A DNA stretch of 64,000 nucleotides from Desmodesmus armatus. Lineage: Eukaryota; Chlorophyta; Chlorophyceae; Sphaeropleales; Scenedesmaceae. Positions 36,229 to 47,030 of this stretch are shown piece after piece (position 1 is the first letter of the stretch; each line of letters begins with the position of its first letter). The DNA lies in contig VIIQ02000240.1 in NCBI GenBank assembly GCA_007449985.2, positions 1 to 64,000 of the forward strand. The letters run 5' to 3'. The notes under the pieces are model-generated. The model was not told the origin of the DNA, made no database searches, and was given only the letters and a program-made list of their open reading frames with translations. The translations under genes and the position numbers were made by a program.

Positions 36229-39200
36229 GTTTTGACCACCCACACCCACCCCACCTGTAGGTCGCCTGTGCCTTGACCATCCACGCGTCTATGGCTGCCT
36301 TGATAGCAATCAGCTTGGCCTGGTAGTTCCGCTGAGCCTCCAGGTGGCGCCGCACCCTGTATGGGTGGCATGTGAGGGGGGGGGGGGGGAGTGGGCCGCA
36401 CACACAAGTGGAGGCAGGGGGTGAGCACAAACCACAAGTACGGTACCAGGCTGCGCGCAGAAACTGAACGCTCATGATCACGGTCGCATCTTGTCAACTG
36501 GACAGCAGGCATGGGTGCACATGCACGACATGATAAGATGACAATATACTTCAGGTGCCAACCGAGAAATGTATGCATGACACTGTCTGTGGGTGTTTAG
36601 CAAGAGAAGGCTGAACTTCAGTCCGCATGAACTCTAGCCCACCAATATCATGTGCACATACGTACACGGTGTGCAAGCACCCCCACTCACTTCACTTTCT
36701 CCACGTGGTATGTTGTGAGGTACCATATGACCACACACTCAAACCCCACCAAAATAAGGCTCAGGTAGCTTGTGAGGGTTAGCTGCTGCAGCGGGGTGAT
36801 GTAGCTGGAGGCAGGAACGTCTTGGTCCACAACGAATTGGATGGCGGCTAGGGCCAGGAACAGGGCCACAATAGAACCTGCATGGTGGGGGCCCGGGGGG
36901 GGGGGGGGGGACAGGCACAGCAGGGGGTGTACAACTGACATAGATGATGTCTGACATAGAGATGTGTAAGTCTGAGTGTGTGTGGTTGTGTAGGGGTGGG
37001 GGGATGTAGCTGGGGGCAGGAACATCCTGGTCCACAACAAACTGGATGGCTGCTAGGGCCAGGAACAGGGCAACATAGAACCTGCAGGAAGGGGTTGACA
37101 GCGAATACAACTGGACAAATGCACGATACCCGTCAAAGTTGATGTGCCACATCCTAGGCTAAGTGAGGGGCACATAAAGAAAATGTTGAGTGCACAAGTG
37201 CCTGCCCATCCACAATTGGGCTGCATGTTTTCCTCCTCTCCTCCCCTGGCCAAGCTCGCTCCCTCAACCATCCCCCCCCCCCACCCTTTCAACTCACTCA
37301 GTTGTCTGTTCATGTCGTTCCTAGGCAAGAACAACACCAGGAAGGACAAATTCAACCTTGTGCAGTTGTGGGTCCATAAACCATCACGGCCAGACAGGCC
37401 GGCAGGCATGCCCATACGATACCCCCCCCCCCTCCCACACACACACACGCACACACGCGCCCCCAAAAAATCCCTTGGACCCCCATGCATACTACATGTA
37501 TGCAGTACACTCACCCAGTCGTCCATTTCATGTCGTCCATATGGGCAGGAAGAGCACCAGGAAATCCAAGCTGTGTCTCCACAAACAAGCAGGCAGCCTC
37601 AACCCCTAGGACGCTCAACCCCAACCCTTGCCCCCCCCCCCTCACCCAGTCCTCCGTTCATGCCATCCCTAGGCAGGAAGAACACCAGGAAGCCCAGGCA
37701 TGCGTAGTTGTGGGTCTTGAAACCATGTGGCGGTTGTGGGTGTAGAAACCATCTGGGTGTTTGAACCATGACAGCCAGACAAGCCAGCAGGCATGCTCAA
37801 GCCCCCCCCCACCCACCCCGAACCCACCCCACCCTCCTCAAACCCTTGTCCTCGCTCACCCAGTCGTCCGTTCATGTCATCCCTAGGCAGGAAGAACACC
37901 AGGAAGCCCAGCCAGGTTGTGGCCATGATGGGGAATATGGCGCTCAGCACCCAACGAGTGGTGAAGCGATGAACCAGGATGACACAGTTCAGGCCAGACA
38001 CCTGGACAAGGGGGGGGGGTGAGCCAGGAGAGGGTGTGTGTGGTGGTGGTGGTGGTGGTGGTGGTGGTGGGGGGGGGGGAGCCAGGGGAGGGTGTGTGTG
38101 TGGTGGTGGTGGTGGCGGGGTGAGCCAGGGGAGGGTGTGTGTGTTGGTGGTGGGGGGAGGGGGTGAGCCAGGGGAGGGTGTGTGTGGTGGTGGTGGTGGG
38201 GGGGGGGGGAGCCAGGGAAGGGTGTGTGTGTGGTGGTGGTGGGGGGGGGGTGAGCCAGGAGAGGGTGTGTGTGGTGGTGGTGGTGGTGGGGGGGGGGGTG
38301 AGCCAGGAGAGGGTGTGTGTGTGGTGGTGGTGGTGGGGGGGGGTGAGCCAGGAGAGGGTATGTGTGTGGTGGTGGTGGGGGGGGGGGGTGGAGCCAGGAG
38401 AGTGTGTGTGTGTGTGGTGGTGGTGGGGGGGGGGTGGAGTCAGGAGAGTGTGTGTGTGTGTGGTGGTGGTGGTGGGGGGGTGAGCCAGGAGAGGGTGTGT
38501 GTGTGGTGGTGGGGGGGGGAGGGGGGGCAGGAGAGGGTGTGTGTGTGGTGGTGGTTGTGTGTGTGTGTGTGGGGGGGGGGGGGGTGAGCCAGTAGAGAGT
38601 GGGTGTGTGTGTGTGTGGTGGGGGGGGGGGGGTGGAGCCAGGAGAGGGGGTGTGTGGTGGTGGGGGGGGGGGGGGGGGGTGAGCCAGGAGAGGGTGTGTG
38701 TGTGTGGTGGTGGTGGTGGTGGTGGGGGGGGGGGGCGCACTCAGCGCTCACACATGGTGGAGCGAAGCACCCAAGTGTCATAATGCAAGCCAAAGTCTGT
38801 GTTTGCCTGCACTGCAACCACACTGCAAAGTGAATCGTGCTGACATTTCATCTGCAACCATACTGCAAGCCTTCCTGTGAAAGGAACCTTCCCGTGGACA
38901 GTTTGGTGTAGTTAGTCACTTTGTGTCGGTTCAGAATTGCTTTTGCCCATTGAGCCTTTTGTTGGTTCCCCAAACGGGCGATGTTCTGTGTAACATCCGA
39001 TTACTAAAATATATTATTATATATCATATAATTTATATCTATCATATAATATTAATATCTCACTGACTCACCGGAATGGGCTCCTGTTTGACGCTGCCGA
39101 ATGTTGCGTTGGTTAGGGGATTGCGCCAGAAGGGGGACGTCGCACCACGGGCCGGATTAGCCGCTAAAACAGCTGAGCAGGTGGAAGTGTCACTCTCCTG

Positions 39201-39331
39201 CGCCTGGCACAAAGGGGTATGTGCAAAAGCCAAACACGGCAGCAGCAGCAGCAGGTGCTGCATCGACGCTAGAACAGCAGAGAGGTGGAAGTGTCACTCT
39301 CTTAAGCCAGGCACAAAAGGGGGGGGGGGCA

Positions 39332-39364
<33 letters not shown>

Positions 39365-40382
39365 GCAGCAGCAGCAGCAGCAATGATGTATTGGTCAGGC
39401 GGTAACACCATAAGAGGCACGTCACACCGCAGGCCGGATGATTAGTCAGAACAGAGGAGCAGGTGGATGTGTCACTCTCCTGGGCCTGGCCAGGGGGGGG
39501 GGGGGGACAACCGCAAACAGCCACCAGCAGCAGCAGAAATGATGCTTTAGTTAGGAGGTAACACCAAAAGGGGCACATCGCACCGAAAGCTAGACAAATA
39601 GCCAGAACAGAAAACGTTAACCCTGTTTACAGGTGAAGGTGTCACTCTCCTGGGCCTAGGAGCACATGATGGTGCCTTTCAAAACAATTGCAATTTTTAT
39701 CTTAACACGAATAAATAATATACAGTACTGCAATAAAATTTACAGTACTGCAAGAACCCACCCTGCCTACGCTCGCCCCCTCACCCCGTCTCCCCCACCT
39801 TGTGGTCCCACATATACTGGGGCATGACAGGACAGGGTTGCTCGCCCCCGACGGCCCCAGCACCCCTCCCTTGGTGGCCTGACAAAACGGATGCGACAGC
39901 CGTAGCATCCCCTACATCACAGCAATACATTCGCTCTCCCTTCACAGATAGCTCACCTCCCCCCCCCCCCCCCCCCGACTCACCCTCACCTTGTGCTTCC
40001 ACAAATACTGCAGCATGACAGGATAAGGGTGGCTCGCTACAGACGGCCCCAGCGCCCCTCGCATGGTGGCCTGACACAACAAGCAATACTTGTGCTGCAT
40101 GCTCTACAGCAACATTCCACGACAAACTTGGCCCTACTCTCCCCCCCCCCCTTCCCCCCCCCCCCCCACACACACACACACACACCGCCACACCCCCCCA
40201 CCCCACCCCCGCCCCAACTCACCCCCACCTTGTGCTCCCACATGTACTGCGGCATAACAGGGTAAGGGTCACTTGCAGCAGACGGCCCCAGCGCCCCTCC
40301 CATGGTTGCCTGACACAACGGGTACTCAAAGGGGACCAGCCGCACAGTGGACACACCCCAGCCAGACACATCATCACCACCT

Positions 40383-40457
<75 letters not shown>

Positions 40458-41874
40458 AGAAGCAGTAGTATCAGTGGCTGCGTTCCAGGACTACAGCCAT
40501 GATGCACTCTGGCGACAGCATAAACGTAACTTACTCATGGGGGAGCCAAGATCACTCTCAGGGGGGGGGGATGCATGCAGCACTGTGAGGTGACCAAGCA
40601 AGACAAAGCGGGGCTTGCTGCCTCAGCCTTACCTGTCTTTGCAGTGAAGAGTGATGACCCTGTAGTGCTGGGTATCAAGTTCAATAACCCGCCTGACCAG
40701 CCGTTACGCGCCTGGGGAACTTCCATCTGCACGGCACAGCACGGCACAGCATGATGCGAAACGGCCGAATACAATGGAGTGTCAAATGTGTTGTTTTTTT
40801 GCACGCTGCACACTGATACGTTCAATATCGCATATGTGCACGGCCGTGTTACTCACACCCTATCCATTACCACCTTCATCCCACAGCTTTGTCCCCCAAA
40901 ACAAAAACAACACCCCCACACCTGTATCAGCAGCTGCTGCCTGTCAAAGGGGAATGCTCGCAGGTCCATTGGCGTATAGTATGTTGCGTGCACGCTGCGC
41001 CACTGGAACACTGCATCGCTGTGTGGGTCAAAGCCAAAGCCGTAGCGCACCACCCTGTCTTGTGGAAGGTACTTTAGGTTGGAGAAGGCGATGCAAGGGG
41101 ACCAGATGCCTGTTTGGGGAGGGGGGGGGGGAGGGGGGGAGGGGGGGGGGCAAAACGGGGGAAAGGAGGGTTCAGCCATGTGTGGGTCATGGCTTTGGTG
41201 CGCAAGGGGGGGGGGGGGGAGTATAATCCCAAACAGGCAAGGGGGTGAATGTTGAGGGGGGGGGGACTGCTGTTTTTCGACCCGGCCCCAAGACACTAAT
41301 CAATACAGCAGCCACCAGCAACAGGCTTGTGCTTGCTGTGGCAGGGTCTGTCACACTTGTTGTTATTGACTCACTCATGAACATGCACGCAGAGTGGGCC
41401 ATAGCCGTTCCCCCTGCCTTCACCCCCCCCCCCCATCCCCGGGCGCCCAGAAACATACATACAACTATGAGAACAAGCTACTGACCGTCACAGCAACCGC
41501 CAGCCACAGGTTTCTGGTTCCTCTGACAGGGGCTGTCACACTTGTAGTCGGAACCATTATTGATCGACCCACGTGCAAACATGCACACAGAGTGACCCAT
41601 GTCCACTGCCTTCTAGCCCCCTCCCCCCTCGGGACTGCGCAGTCCCCCCCCCCCCCCCCCCCCCCCGGGCTGTGCCCGAAGCAACTTTCAGAACAAGCCG
41701 CTCACCGTCACAGCAGCCGCCAGCCACAGCTTTCTGGTTGCTCTGACAGGGGCTATCACACTTGTAGTTGAGCGTCTCATTGGCAAGCTTGAGTGCATTC
41801 TCTGCTATCTGGTGCTTCACGCGCCCATCAACCCAACTCAGGTAAAACCACACAACGGCCTGGCGAGACGCAAT

Positions 41875-41952
<78 letters not shown>

Positions 41953-42133
41953 AAGCAGCAGCAGCAGCAACACTCCTCGTAAATCACCGCAAGATTTGTA
42001 ATGCAACACGACCAGCAACTTGGGTCACGAAAAGGGGCGGAGGGAAAGTGGCAAGCTTGAGTGCATTCAATGCTATCTGGTGCTTCACGCGCCCATCAAC
42101 CCAACTCAGGTAGAACCACACAACGGCCTGGGG

Positions 42134-42203
<70 letters not shown>

Positions 42204-42571
42204 GCCCTGAGTGAGGTACCACCCAAGTCCATTACACCAATGGGCAGCACCCGCTTTGAGGCTGGCAAGGATGGGAGGGTGGCAAGATTGACTACATTCT
42301 CTGCAATCTCGTGCTTTACACGGGCATCAACACCAGCTCAGTTAAAACCACACACCGACCTGGTGGGACGCATAAGCAGCAGCAGCAGAAGCAGCAGCAA
42401 CACTCCTAGTCAGATGCACCACAAGATGTAAGTCACAACATGTACAGCACCAGAGTTTGGAGAGGGAACAGGGAGGGTGGTAAGTTTGAGCGCATTTTCT
42501 GCTATCTGGTGCTTCACACGCCCATCAACCCAACTCAGATAGAACCACACGACAGCCTGGTGGGACGCATA

Positions 42572-42619
<48 letters not shown>

Positions 42620-43029
42620 TGCAAATGCAAATGCAGCAGCAGATGCAAATGCAGCAGCAACACCCAGAGTCAGGTACCGCGCAAGTCTATCATCATCAAA
42701 TATGAACAGCAGCCAGGGTGGACAATGGCGAGGGAAGGAGGTTGACAAGCCCCAAGTGGCCACAGTTGCTGTGGTCTGGCACTTCAACCGCCATCTACCA
42801 TGTGGACATATGCACTCACTTGCTGCTGCTGTGAGAGTGAACTGGAAGGGCAATGTAGACAAGCCTGGGTGCGGTTTTTTGAAACTGCAGAGCAATGCTA
42901 AACCCTGCCCGGTGCATGGGATGATCAAACCCTGTCTCACCAATCTCACAGCTGCTGCTGCTGCTGCTGCTGGGGCTGGCATCCGCATCAGCACTGTCAA
43001 GTGCAGTCTTGCTGTCTGTCACGTGGTTA

Positions 43030-43062
<33 letters not shown>

Positions 43063-43143
43063 TCATATGTGTGCCCGGTCGATGTGCGACCTTCAAGTGC
43101 TGGGCTGTGGTCTGCTGCTACCAAGTTGATGTGACACAGTAAG

Positions 43144-43188
<45 letters not shown>

Positions 43189-43223
43189 GAGAACTGCGCC
43201 TGGCTGCCAGAGAGCCTGTTTGA

Positions 43224-43275
<52 letters not shown>

Positions 43276-43447
43276 GTCACCCCGCCCTCACTGTTGGTGC
43301 TGGCAGCACCTGCAGGGAGTGGCGGGGTGAGGCAGCAGGGGGGTGTGTGGGGGGGGGGGGGGGGGGGGCAGGAGCAGCAGTATGTGGACGACAGCCTGGA
43401 AGTTCAATATTCTCTCTTCATCATATCCATCATATGTTCGAATACAT

Positions 43448-43479
<32 letters not shown>

Positions 43480-44670
43480 TGCGGACGACAGCCTGGATAT
43501 TCGATATTTGCACATCAGCACGGCATACAATCCCGGGCTTGCAACCTCCAAGATGCCAGAGAGCAGAGGTAAAAGCGTGTGTGAAAGGGGGGGGGGGGGC
43601 GGGATACAAGAAACATGTGGGTGTGGGTTGAAGAGGACAGGAATTGACACCTGCAGGGAGTGGCGGGGTGAGGCAGCAGGGGGGCGGGGGGGGGGGGGGG
43701 GCAGCAGCAGCAGCAGTAGCATGTGGACGTACAGCCTGGAAAATTGTACTAAACTGCTACTAAGGCTCACTGTTTCGTTTGTTATTTATTATTATTTGTT
43801 ATTATTTATTATGTATAGAATTATTATTTTTTGTAGAATGGAAACGGCGTTTGCATGTGGGGTGACAATAGGACTTGACATACCGCGAGCCGGTGCTGAG
43901 GGGTACTGGTCACATGAAGGGATTATCTGTATGCCTTGCCTGCACGAGCATTCTACTGTCAAACATACCCAGCCCGCCCCACCCCAGCGCAGCGCAGCGC
44001 AGCACACCACAACCCAGGACATGCACAATGAGACTTCTAAGGGACACTGGCACTTTGGAGCAGCAAACTGGCACACAAACTAATGGTCATGCATCATGAC
44101 AAGCCAGGGCCCCGCTGAAAATGACAGCAAATCACCCCACACCATCTTGGCCGCAGCAGGTCAAACTGCGCAGCAGACTTGCTGCCTGTGTTTGTAAACC
44201 AACAAGCCGGCAATTGTGACGGTGCCCCTACGTCCTTCTGCAGGCAGCTTCACCCAAAATGCATGTGTGCCTCTGCACTACCAACCCTCCAGTGCAGTTA
44301 ATCTTGCAGAATATCATATCCGCCAGGGATGCTGGGCCTCCACACAACCTATCTGGCAGGCTTGTTTCTGAAGCCCGCAATGAAAATGTTCACTTGTCCT
44401 GCAACTGTGCTTCTACTACGTGAACTGAACACCCTGAAATTTTCCGCACCAGTCCCAATCTGTCCTGCAGGGTTGCGGTTACAGATTACTCACCGAGAAA
44501 GTGTACTCCTTGTCGTCCACCAGCAGCAGTCTGTCCAGATATGCCGTTACGTGAACGTCCACCGGCGATGCAGGAGGGTTGTCTCCCCGGCCTATGAAGG
44601 GCATGGGCTGCTGGGCCTGCACTACTGCTGTGCTGAGCAGGATCAACAGCAGCGCTGCAGTTGCTGGCAT
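32968..44670 (-). CDS. Pentameric ligand-gated ion channel subunit (Cys-loop superfamily)
   Basis: Eleven exons, all GT-AG with matching phases: 44670-44494, 41859-41706, 41109-40922, 40726-40633, 40380-40229, 39203-39072, 38001-37860, 36877-36691, 36356-36255, 35144-34140, 33142-32968. Total 2508 nt, 835 residues, no lesion. Residues 1-19 are a signal peptide. The extracellular ligand-binding domain (about 36-299) holds FYLSWVDGR, GIWSPCIAFSN, PMDLRAFPFDRQQLLIQ and NGWSGG. TM1 follows NCVILVHRF; TM2 is SIVALFLALAAIQFVV with Leu at 9'; TM3 ends VIWYLTTYHVEKVK; TM4 lies in YNAAAVLIFVVNSY at the C terminus. Both loop cysteines are replaced (Thr, Leu) around FPFD, as in prokaryote-type channels. 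The M3-M4 cytoplasmic loop is about 370 residues, Ala/Gln/Ser-rich, far longer than usual. Ligand and ion choice are unknown; no Glu at -1' and no Pro-Ala-Arg motif. Confidence 0.93.
33308..33950 (-). repeat. Five decayed acceptor-side copies of the channel's last exon
   Basis: Upstream of the real terminal exon start (33142), copies start near 33947, 33822, 33609, 33503 and 33360. Each has a CAG- or TAG-like acceptor then a version of RLRQRSHLFLEAIYS. The copies at 33822 and 33360 keep about 50 nt of exon; the others break sooner. None leads into TM4. Confidence 0.9.
35350..35600 (-). repeat. Two acceptor-side copies of the channel's large loop exon
   Basis: The real exon begins at 35144 with GCGTGGGCCGTCC. 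Copies begin near 35597 and 35403 with GCGTGGG and share GGTGCMAGCAAAMAGCACRC and the following CACCATCAC segment. A G/C homopolymer lies beside each copy. Confidence 0.9.
35641..35729. ncRNA. Near-perfect hairpin, candidate small-RNA precursor
   Basis: Arms 35641-35675 and 35695-35729 are reverse complements at about 33 of 35 positions (GCGTTCTTCTGAGCAAGGAA.. against ..TTCCTTGCTCCAAAGAACGC), with a 19-base loop. It lies in the channel intron between exons 9 and 10. Chlorophytes process such fold-backs into 20-22 nt small RNAs. It could equally be a small inverted-repeat element. Confidence 0.6.
36113..36147 (-). repeat. Donor-side copy of channel exon 9
   Basis: Just downstream of the true exon end (36255), after a CTG/CAG tract, the end TGGATGGTCAAGGCACAGGC and a GTAGGT donor recur (WMVKAQAAYR instead of WMVKAQATYR). 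Confidence 0.9.
36178..36228. repeat. CTG tract in channel intron 9
   Basis: About 17 uninterrupted CTG units (CAG on the sense strand), between the real exon 9 end and its donor-side copy. Confidence 0.95.
37010..37083 (-). repeat. Acceptor-side copy of the TM2 exon
   Basis: Starting after CCTGCAG near 37082, it repeats the TM2 sequence (FYVALFLALAAIQFVVDQDV) but lacks one base relative to the real exon at 36877, so in the phase set by the TM1 exon it is out of frame. Confidence 0.92.
37295..37700 (-). repeat. Three decayed donor-side copies of the TM1 exon end
   Basis: The real exon end at 37860 (FLVFFLPRDDMNGRL, donor GGTGAGC) is followed on the sense strand by copies near 37695-37640, 37570-37505 and 37365-37295. 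Each has FLPRDDMN-like coding and a CTGRGTGAG-type donor, with increasing divergence, separated by sense-strand poly-G. Confidence 0.92.
38020..38735. repeat. G-rich minisatellite of about 15 copies in channel intron 6
   Basis: Units of about 45 bases contain GTGAGCCAGGAGAGGGTGTG, a (GGT)n stretch and a G run. The array abuts the acceptor of the TM1 exon. On the sense strand it is C-rich and forms a very long polypyrimidine region. Confidence 0.93.
39240..39660 (-). repeat. Three acceptor-side copies of channel exon 6
   Basis: The real exon starts at 39203 (AQESDTSTCSAVLAANPARG). Copies near 39655, 39497 and 39313 repeat AGGAGAGTGACACWTCCACC and part of the following sequence (TSTCSSVLTNHPACGVT in one), then lose frame. 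CAG tracts and sense-strand poly-C lie between them. Confidence 0.9.
39790..40095 (-). repeat. Two donor-side copies of channel exon 5
   Basis: Downstream of the real exon end (40229; CQATMGGALGPSAASDPYPV...EHK) there are copies at about 40080-39990 (CQATMRGALGPSVASHPYPV) and 39885-39795 (CQATKGGVLGPSGASNP, then a frame break). Both end in an AAGGTG-type donor and are followed by sense-strand poly-G. Confidence 0.93.
40385..40457. repeat. CAG tract abutting the acceptor of channel exon 5
   Basis: About 24 CAG units (CTG on the sense strand) end directly at the acceptor before 40380. Confidence 0.95.
41289..41555 (-). repeat. Two donor-side copies of channel exon 2
   Basis: The real exon ends at 41706 (CDSPCQSNQKAVAGGCCDG). 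Copies at about 41555-41475 and 41365-41289 retain the CAAGTGTGACAGCC-type segment and the CGGTTGCTGTGACGG-type end, with progressive substitution. Sense-strand poly-G runs separate them. Confidence 0.9.
41876..41970. repeat. CAG tract upstream of channel exon 2
   Basis: About 30 nearly pure CAG units, CTG on the sense strand, ending about 17 bases before the exon 2 acceptor. Confidence 0.95.
42052..42556 (-). repeat. Three acceptor-side copies of channel exon 2
   Basis: Copies begin at 42556, 42359 and 42127 (real exon at 41859). Each encodes FYLSWVDGRVKHQIAEN or a decayed form for about 75 nt, then diverges. The 42359 copy has an early TAA. Each copy is preceded on the sense strand by its own CTG tract (42573-42617, 42375-42402, 42137-42202), so tract and junction were copied as a unit. 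Confidence 0.93.
43144..43275. repeat. Two CTG tracts in channel intron 1
   Basis: Tracts at about 43144-43188 and 43225-43275 are separated by 36 bases. On the minus strand they create a long Gln-rich open frame (to about 42816) ending HSHSSSK near a GTGAGT. I read this as intronic because exons 1 and 2 of the channel join in phase without it. Confidence 0.85.
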
Positions 44671-45375
44671 ATTGTCGGCACATGCTGGCTTGCTGACTGC
44701 CTGACGTAGAGGGCACGGCGTTGGACTGCTCCTGCTCATGATGATTGAAGCTGGCAGCAGCAGGACATTGCGCAACGGCAAGTCGGTTGAAAGTTGAGTG
44801 TGTCAGGGAGTTGAGGTTGTTGTGTCGAGGATGAAACATCAAGGCGAGGCGCCGGCACTAGGAATCCACATCTCTTTTACATACCCATTGCAGACTGCTG
44901 TGTATCTGCTGCATCGTTATGGAGCAGGCTGGCCACGATGGCAGTGAGCTGGGTCGTGAGAGAACGAGTCACAGCTGATGATAGCAAGCCGGTGAACGTT
45001 TTCATCCCAGTCTGGGACTCCCAGATACGACGACAGTTGATGCTTGGACACTTCACATTCAATAAGCCCTCAGCCTAAGAAGCCCTAAGCCCTAAACCAC
45101 GTACACACCAGCTGAGCACTAGCGAACAGGCAAGCTCGGTGACTAACAAACTTTCGATCTCAGATGATGGGTTGGAGGGCTCGTCGGGACGGCAACACCC
45201 GAACAAAGAATTTAGGTCCAGCCTTGCAGGGACGTGGCTCCAGCCCATCACTGATGACGTTTGCATCTCTGCTGGACGATCTGTCCAATGACATACCGCA
45301 AACATCCTCGTAGCCCGGGGTCCAGCCCGTGAGTCCAATCATCAATCAGCTGGGGACCAGAATCACCCCCTTGCG
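44671..45375. promoter_or_regulatory. Shared upstream region of two divergent genes
   Basis: About 700 bases separate the start codon of the minus-strand channel (44670) from the plus-strand start at 45376. It must hold both 5' untranslated regions and core promoters. I saw no clear TATA box; short telomere-like TAAGCCCTAAACC motifs occur near 45085-45100. Confidence 0.4.
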
Positions 45376-46384
45376 ATGTCTCTGCAGCTCAGTACGCTGT
45401 CAGATCGGCATAAAGATGTTGTCTCAGTGGGCGTAACACCGGCAAAGGCCAGCAGCAGCACTGTTGAACCGAACCACGCACCCACGGCAGTAGACAGAGA
45501 GTGCCATAGGGAGACTCCCCCAGCAACTCTCGCGCCCGAGCAGCAGCAGTCTGCAGCATTCTCGGATACGTCAAGCAGTTCCAACGCGCCTGCTGGCACT
45601 CCCCAGTTCCCCCAGTCAACACCAACAGCAGTAGCAGCAGGACAACCAGATGTCGACACAGCTAAAGCAGCAGTAGCAGCAGAAGCAGCACACCATGCTG
45701 TAGCAGCCGCACCCACTGCTATCCACAGCAGCAGCGGGGGCGGCAGCGACAGCATCACAAGCAGCAGCAACAGCAGCAACAGTGGTGACCCACCACCAGC
45801 GGTCTCTCTGGACCCCACCCCCGCTGCTGCTGCTGCTGCTGCTGCAAGTGATACCAGCACAGCTGGCCTGGCCTGTGAAGCAGAAGCAGAAGGCCCAAAG
45901 CAGCACCCCCCTCCAGCTGACCCCCACACCACCCAGCAAAACCCCACGGACAGCAGCAGCAGCAGCAGCAGGAGATGCTCCCCCCGCCGCCGCGCTAAAC
46001 CCCGCGCCCCCGCGGCATAACCAGGGTTTACACGACGTGCTGGACTGCCTCAGCTTGCTGCTCACAACCGCCAGCCTGGCCCTCGCAGCCGTGCTGTGCG
46101 CGCTGTGCCTGCAATACCCCAGCCTCGCCTGGGTGGGCGTTGTCCTGCTAGGGTTTACCATCGCCGCCCCTGTGGCGGTCGGGGGTATAATCCTTGCCCG
46201 AAACCACTGGCTGGTGGTTGTGCTGAGGTATTGCCTGAGTGTTGCAGCACTGCAGAGAGATACTGGTCTCAGCTTTGCAGCTGTGAGGTGGCCCCCCCTG
46301 AGAGCACTGCTGAGCTGGGTGCTTAGTGGAGTGCTGGGGGCGGTGGGGCTGGTGGTGGCGGTCTACCTCTCAGCCTGCTATGTG
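45376..46384 (+). CDS. N-terminal block of a membrane protein (Ser/Ala-rich, then 3 TM segments)
   Basis: ATG at 45376 opens a Ser/Thr/Pro/Ala-rich, presumably disordered region of about 210 residues (MSLQLSTLSDRHKDVVSVGV...). A frame change or a short intron near 45950-46018 leads into HDVLDCLSLLLTTASLALAA, then LAWVGVVLLGFTIAAPVAVG and LLSWVLSGVLGAVGLVVAVY, three likely transmembrane helices. The block ends at 46384 before GTGAGT and a run of G. A copy of the CTGAGAGCACTGCTGAGCTG stretch lies just downstream at 46502-46532. It is probably the start of the gene that continues with the blocks below to the RING finger at 54122, but the joins are not proven. Confidence 0.5.
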
Positions 46385-46972
46385 GTGAGTGGGGGTTTGG
46401 GGGGGGGGGTAAGGGACCGGGATGTAAGGTGGCACGTGGGCAGGTGGGGATAGTGAACACAAATATCAGCTCAGCAGAACTACCCCAGCCCCCCCCCCCC
46501 CCCTGAGAGCACTGCTGAGCTGGGTGCTTAGAGGGGGGGGGGGGGGGGCTTGGGGAGGGGGGGGGGTGTCGACAGAGGGAGTACTTGGATACATGCAAGC
46601 ATGTGTGTCAGCACAGGGATTAATGAATATAGCTAGCACACTATGGACATGCAAGTCGCATGCAAGCAGTCTATGAGGCACACAACATAGTCTGACTAGG
46701 ATAGCAAACCAGAGACTGCATCGTCGGCAGGTGGAGCAAGTAGGCAGCATTGACCTGCATGCAAATGGCTGGCACAAATGGCTGGCACAATACTCAATGA
46801 GAAAAGCATTCACCTGGTACAGGCAGTGTGTGTGTGTGGTGGGGGGGGGGAGGGCCAAGGCAGGGAGATGGTCGGTAGTTGTGTGTCCCCTCCTGACGTG
46901 CGCTGATGAAACAACCTTCTTGTAACAACAGCGCATTGTATTGCTGCTGACTTGCTGCTCTGTCGCCCAACC

Positions 46973-47022
<50 letters not shown>

Positions 47023-47030
47023 GTCCACAG

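Noticed and set aside
37883..38823. Long His/Pro/Thr-rich and Gly/Val-rich open frames
   Set aside because: They translate the G-rich intronic minisatellite of the channel gene.
42816..43280. PolyQ frame as an extra channel exon
   Set aside because: Exon 1 (phase 0) joins exon 2 (phase 0) directly and gives family-typical sequence; the polyQ frame would end in phase 2.
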